Positions 21,206-24,659 of a stretch of 24,659 nt of DNA are shown one piece after another. The translations under genes were made by a program, and so were the position numbers. A model generated the notes under the pieces. That model worked only from the letters and a program-made list of their open reading frames with translations. It ran no database searches and was not told the DNA's origin. Position 1 is the first letter of the stretch; the number at the start of each line of letters is the position of its first letter. Where the stretch lies: positions 1 through 24,659 of the forward strand of contig NW_003125391.1 in the NCBI RefSeq assembly GCF_000003605.2, in the 5' to 3' direction. This DNA is from Saccoglossus kowalevskii (taxonomy: Eukaryota > Hemichordata > Enteropneusta > Harrimaniidae).

Positions 21206-21944
21206 TTGTCTGTTGCTTAATGTCCTTTTCCCCTTCGGAAAAAAGAGTATGAGAATATGACCTACAGATTACGATATAATTTAAAATTACATTTATCTTT
21301 CGCTACTTGAGACAACCGTGATGCTTGTTCCAATAATTATGAAAGCCTTAAAGTGTGTGAATATTGTGTACATATTTCTGATAACATAAGTGCTTCATCT
21401 TGTACTGCGGTGCACCAATATACATAACCCCCGAGATCCACGCACCTCGTGGATGGATACTTGTCGGAATAACGGAGATGTCAGACAGACAGGCAGTTTG
21501 ACTTTAGAAACTGAATGTTATTTGAAGTAGTGTAAAGACGGCAACGGTCGTTTTAAAAACTGCGTCTCTGTAACTGGAGTAAACTAACATTTACGGGTCA
21601 TCTTTCTGAATTTTCCATGAACGAATTTCACACACAAAAATGTACTACTAAGCCCTGTATTCGGTAAAAAGTAACTATTATAATGGCCAATTACTATCTA
21701 ATAATGTATCGAAATAACATTATTGAGCATTCATATTGAAGTTAAGGTCTGTACAGATGCACATTACAATTGTTTGTACACTGAAATCATTAAAATAAGT
21801 GCAACGAATTGATTTGGCTTATATCTTATTTATTTCTGTTATTTTCAATTTTTTGTACTTTTGTCACACTCTCTCTTATTTTTTATTGCTGATTAATGAA
21901 ATAATTGTGAATATGTTATTCACATAGCCAGGGTTGCTACAAAC

Positions 21945-22665
21945 ATGTTGCTATGTCTCCAATTTTTGAAAGATGTAATCCCAAAGAATAACACAGGAAA
22001 ATTCAGTGAACATCTTTCAAAGAAAAGCAAGGTAGTGCAGCTGCCAGTGTTGGTAAACTGCAACGAACAGAATTATAATGATGTTGTCAAAATCTTGGAT
22101 TATTATGAAGAGATGTTGCATAATATTTACCAGCAAACTAAGGTAACCTTTGATGACAGTACTAAAGTTCATATTGGTGGTGATCAACTTACCAGGGATT
22201 GATTTTCTGGTGCTAAATGTTTGCGGATAAGAGGTGCTACACCCAGTGAGAGATTTGGCCATCTCAGCCCCATCACCTTTGAATTTTTTCATATGCAGAT
22301 GAAATTTCTGTCATTATTCTATAAGCGTCTCTACAACGAAGAAAGCATTCAGGAAATGGGAACTATGCGATCAGAACAGCAGCGTATAATGCGGCGGAGG
22401 GTAAAAGCTGATGTTAAAAATGCATATGATACTGATGCAGATTTTGCCATTTCTTTCATTGATACCTATATTATCGAGGCACTATTTGAGTTCTTTGGAA
22501 TGGAAGATGTGAATGGTATCCCAACAAAGAATATGCCTCCACCAAATCTTGGTTCTATTGATGATCGTCGTGAGTGGATGAATACAACCTTTATCAAAAT
22601 CATTGATGAGTTTGTATGGCCTAAAGCAGATGTAAATACACAAAACCATTAAGAAACTGTTGAAG
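21945..22665 (+). pseudogene. DUF6589-like protein, broken by in-frame stops
   Basis: A single frame carries the conserved run VVKILDYYEEML, KVHIGGDQLTRD, FSGAK, GATPSERFGHLSPITFEFFH, MQMKFLSLFYKRLY, DADFAISFIDTYIIEALFEF FG, and IIDEFVWPKAD. I recall this pattern from the large multi-copy family named DUF6589 in invertebrates and fungi, suspected to be transposon-associated; its biochemical role is not known to me. It is interrupted by TGA at 22200-22202, in GGDQLTRD-stop-FSGAK, where relatives have Arg, so a CGA-to-TGA change fits. A second stop, TAA at 22650-22652, precedes a donor-like GTAAGT at 22666. The true 5' end is unknown; the first Met at 21945 is arbitrary. Confidence 0.7.
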
Positions 22666-23126
22666 GTAAGTTTTCCTTTCATATCCTCATTTAATTGTTA
22701 AGGAGTGGGGATATATATTTATTAGCATTGAAAATCTCCAATGGAAAACGTCTGTGGGAATAACAAATAATGATACACTAGTATGCTTTGTTTATTTGAC
22801 TAACAAAATTAAATTAGTTCACAACAATTTATTTTTCATACATGTATATATGCTAAAATACATTGTATGCTAATTTTCTTGACTGCTAAGAATACCTTCT
22901 AAAATATCCTCCAATGAGTAGATCACCAGACACAAAACAAGTGAATGCAAAAATAGCAATAAAAGTGCTTGGATTGTTCTCATTTATTCAGTATTCAGTG
23001 CACATTTTTTATTTTTGTGTGAAAAGTACACTGTACTTTGGAATAATTCCTTTTGTTTCAGGTTGATATGTTTCTGTTCTTTCTATGCTTCTTTTGATCA
23101 TGTTTGTTCATTCATATATATTTCAG

Positions 23127-23258
23127 AAGATGGCAATGTTATCCATGTGAAACTGACAGATATTTCTCTGTGTACGTTATTATTGAAGAATAAAAAGCCT
23201 GAAGTTTAAGATGCAGACTGTGTGAAGAACTACGTCACTCTATTCTGGAATCAGGTCT
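23127..23258 (+). pseudogene. possible downstream exon of the DUF6589-like relic
   Basis: It follows the acceptor TATATTTCAG, and its phase fits the donor at 22666. It reads EDGNVIHVKLTDIS...KPEV, stop TAA (23207-23209), then DADCVKNYVTLFWNQ. I cannot match these residues to the family with confidence; linkage rests on phase and orientation only. Confidence 0.3.
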
Positions 23259-23639
23259 CTTATTTAAATCTATGTGTGATATGTGCAAGGTTCCCGATCG
23301 AGATAGAGGATTACGAGGATTTTGAAAATTGCTATGGTAGTATTTTCTTAACCGCCCTCAGCGTTGAAATTGGGGCAGTGGACCAGACTAGATTAACGCA
23401 TTTCATTGGCCGGGGAGGGCGCTACTCACCCCGACGGTAGCCGATATTTATTGGGTGAGATGAGTGAGATTATTGTTTCAATAACATTTTATAATTACTG
23501 TGCCAAATGTATTTATTTATCGATTGTTACGTCATTATGTAACAATTCTCATTCTCATTACTTTTTTAATACTACTTTAAATAGAGAGTCAAATATCAAA
23601 ATAGTCAAATATCTCTATGATTCATGAAATCGGTCGGTA

Positions 23640-23960
23640 TCACTCAAGACTAGATTCGACCAGTGGCGGTGGCACCGAGGGCGGTCATCCCCTTGGCAAA
23701 AATGTTCAATCAAGATGAAACCCATTGTGTCAGCAAAATTGAAATAGCGTTTTAGAGGGTCTAGATTTATAATTTTTAAGGTGGCATGCCACCTCTAGTA
23801 AGGTTGCGTCTTCGGCGCGAGGGATGGTGATCAAATCTCATCCCATCATGCAGAATTTCGTGACGCCGCTTCTGTCAACGTCGCCCAACGGATTCGCTCG
23901 CTTTGGACCGATATGAGCGACGGAAAGATGATCGATCGCTATCCTAGATTTTTCCTTTTT
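23640..23960. repeat. degraded GC-richer dispersed repeat with 16-bp palindrome
   Basis: The text around 23660-23700 (ccagtggcggtggcaccga, then ggtcatccccttgg) resembles a GC-rich motif often seen in dispersed elements of marine invertebrates. A perfect palindrome AGGTGGCATGCCACCT lies at 23779-23794. GC content is clearly above the surroundings up to about 23940. A 66-codon minus-strand frame at 23838-24038 overlaps it but has no recognisable motif. Confidence 0.35.
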
Positions 23961-24659
23961 TACCCAGCATTGCAGTTCTCGGTTCGTAATTATACTCGAC
24001 TCAAACTCACTAAGGACTATGATTGAAACAGAAATCACAAAAGGCCATGGTTAGCATTTACAAAAACAATTCTCGTCTCATCATATACAAATTATAATAC
24101 GTTGCATTTACCTGGCAAACTTCCATTATCGTTGCCGCCTCTTTAAAAAAGATGGTTTTAAGACATGCTCACTTAAGTCAAAACATAGCAGTTCAAGTTA
24201 GTTATTGTGTGTTTCACGTGTTTCATCTAAAGTCAATGTTTCATAATACAACGTGCTTCATTTCACAAACAATAATTCATATAGCAGAAATTCCAAGTAC
24301 GTTATTACACTCCTGTCCATTGTTCAAATTTAGTTACATATTTGCATGTCGTTGTAAATGTAAATTACAAATAATAAGCATCATTATCACATTAAAATGC
24401 AACTCTGATCAGGAATTTGGTGTATATTGTTCTGTCTATACCTTACTGTTGCGTGTTCTAAATTTGGATATCAATTGGTAATTCAATCTATATTCATGTT
24501 ATATTTACATATTGCAATCGATGCATGGTAATAATAATTCCTTTTGTCTGTTACTGTTGTTAGCCATAATGCGACTCACACAGCCAAGTTATGAAAAACG
24601 TACATTTAGTATCTATATAAAATAAGTAGTTTAGGCGACATTATAGGTACGACCATGAG
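23961..24659. other. right edge, nothing recognised
   Basis: AT-rich sequence. The 109-codon plus-strand frame at 24152-24481 has no family motif, no clear splice sites and base composition like its surroundings, so no gene is called. If the amine oxidase once had its N-terminal FAD-binding exons here or beyond, I cannot see them. Confidence 0.5.

Noticed and set aside
21436-21454. Hairpin ATCCACG-cacct-CGTGGAT
   Set aside because: A 7-bp stem is expected by chance in a window of this size, and no terminator-like or RNA gene context is present.

Overview
The window looks like AT-rich, intron-rich animal DNA. Small exons with GT/AG boundaries, animal-type gene families and several degraded repeats point to a marine invertebrate, most likely a lophotrochozoan and possibly a bivalve mollusc; that assignment is inference. 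I see no bacterial-style operons, tRNA, rRNA or CRISPR.

Layout. A 21-bp tandem repeat array fills 1-479. From 11066 down to 2384 on the minus strand lies a complete DEG/ENaC (acid-sensing/peptide-gated type) sodium channel gene. I assembled it as 11 coding exons with consistent splice phases, encoding 692 residues plus stop. The striking part is exon 9 (4014-4667), a 654-nt phase 2-2 exon. It inserts about 218 residues into the extracellular domain at a place where ordinary family members have only a short linker. Skipping it would leave the frame intact and restore a normal-length channel of about 474 residues. About 4.5 kb without recognisable genes follows (11067-15539).

From about 19956 down to 15540, also on the minus strand, are the remains of an intron-containing flavin monoamine oxidase (MAO-like) gene. 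At least eight exons can be recognised in order. However, the exon with the flavin-linking Cys motif carries an in-frame TAG, the exon expected to encode the following segment was not found, and the C-terminal coding sequence is split between frames. I call it a probable unprocessed pseudogene. Its introns hold an 82%-matched foldback (18948-19089) and six copies of an 87-bp tandem repeat (19367-19893). One edge of that array coincides exactly with the first base of an MAO intron, and every unit starts with a donor-like GTRAGA.

On the plus strand, 21945-22665 (perhaps continuing at 23127) is a broken copy of a protein resembling the DUF6589 family, with TGA and TAA in frame. The right end (23640-23960) contains a degraded GC-richer dispersed repeat with a 16-bp perfect palindrome. 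The rest is AT-rich intron or intergenic sequence in which I see no supported gene.

Only the channel gene looks intact. The channel and the amine oxidase share a strand, but nothing in the sequence links their functions. All family assignments come from reading conserved motifs by eye, with no database search.
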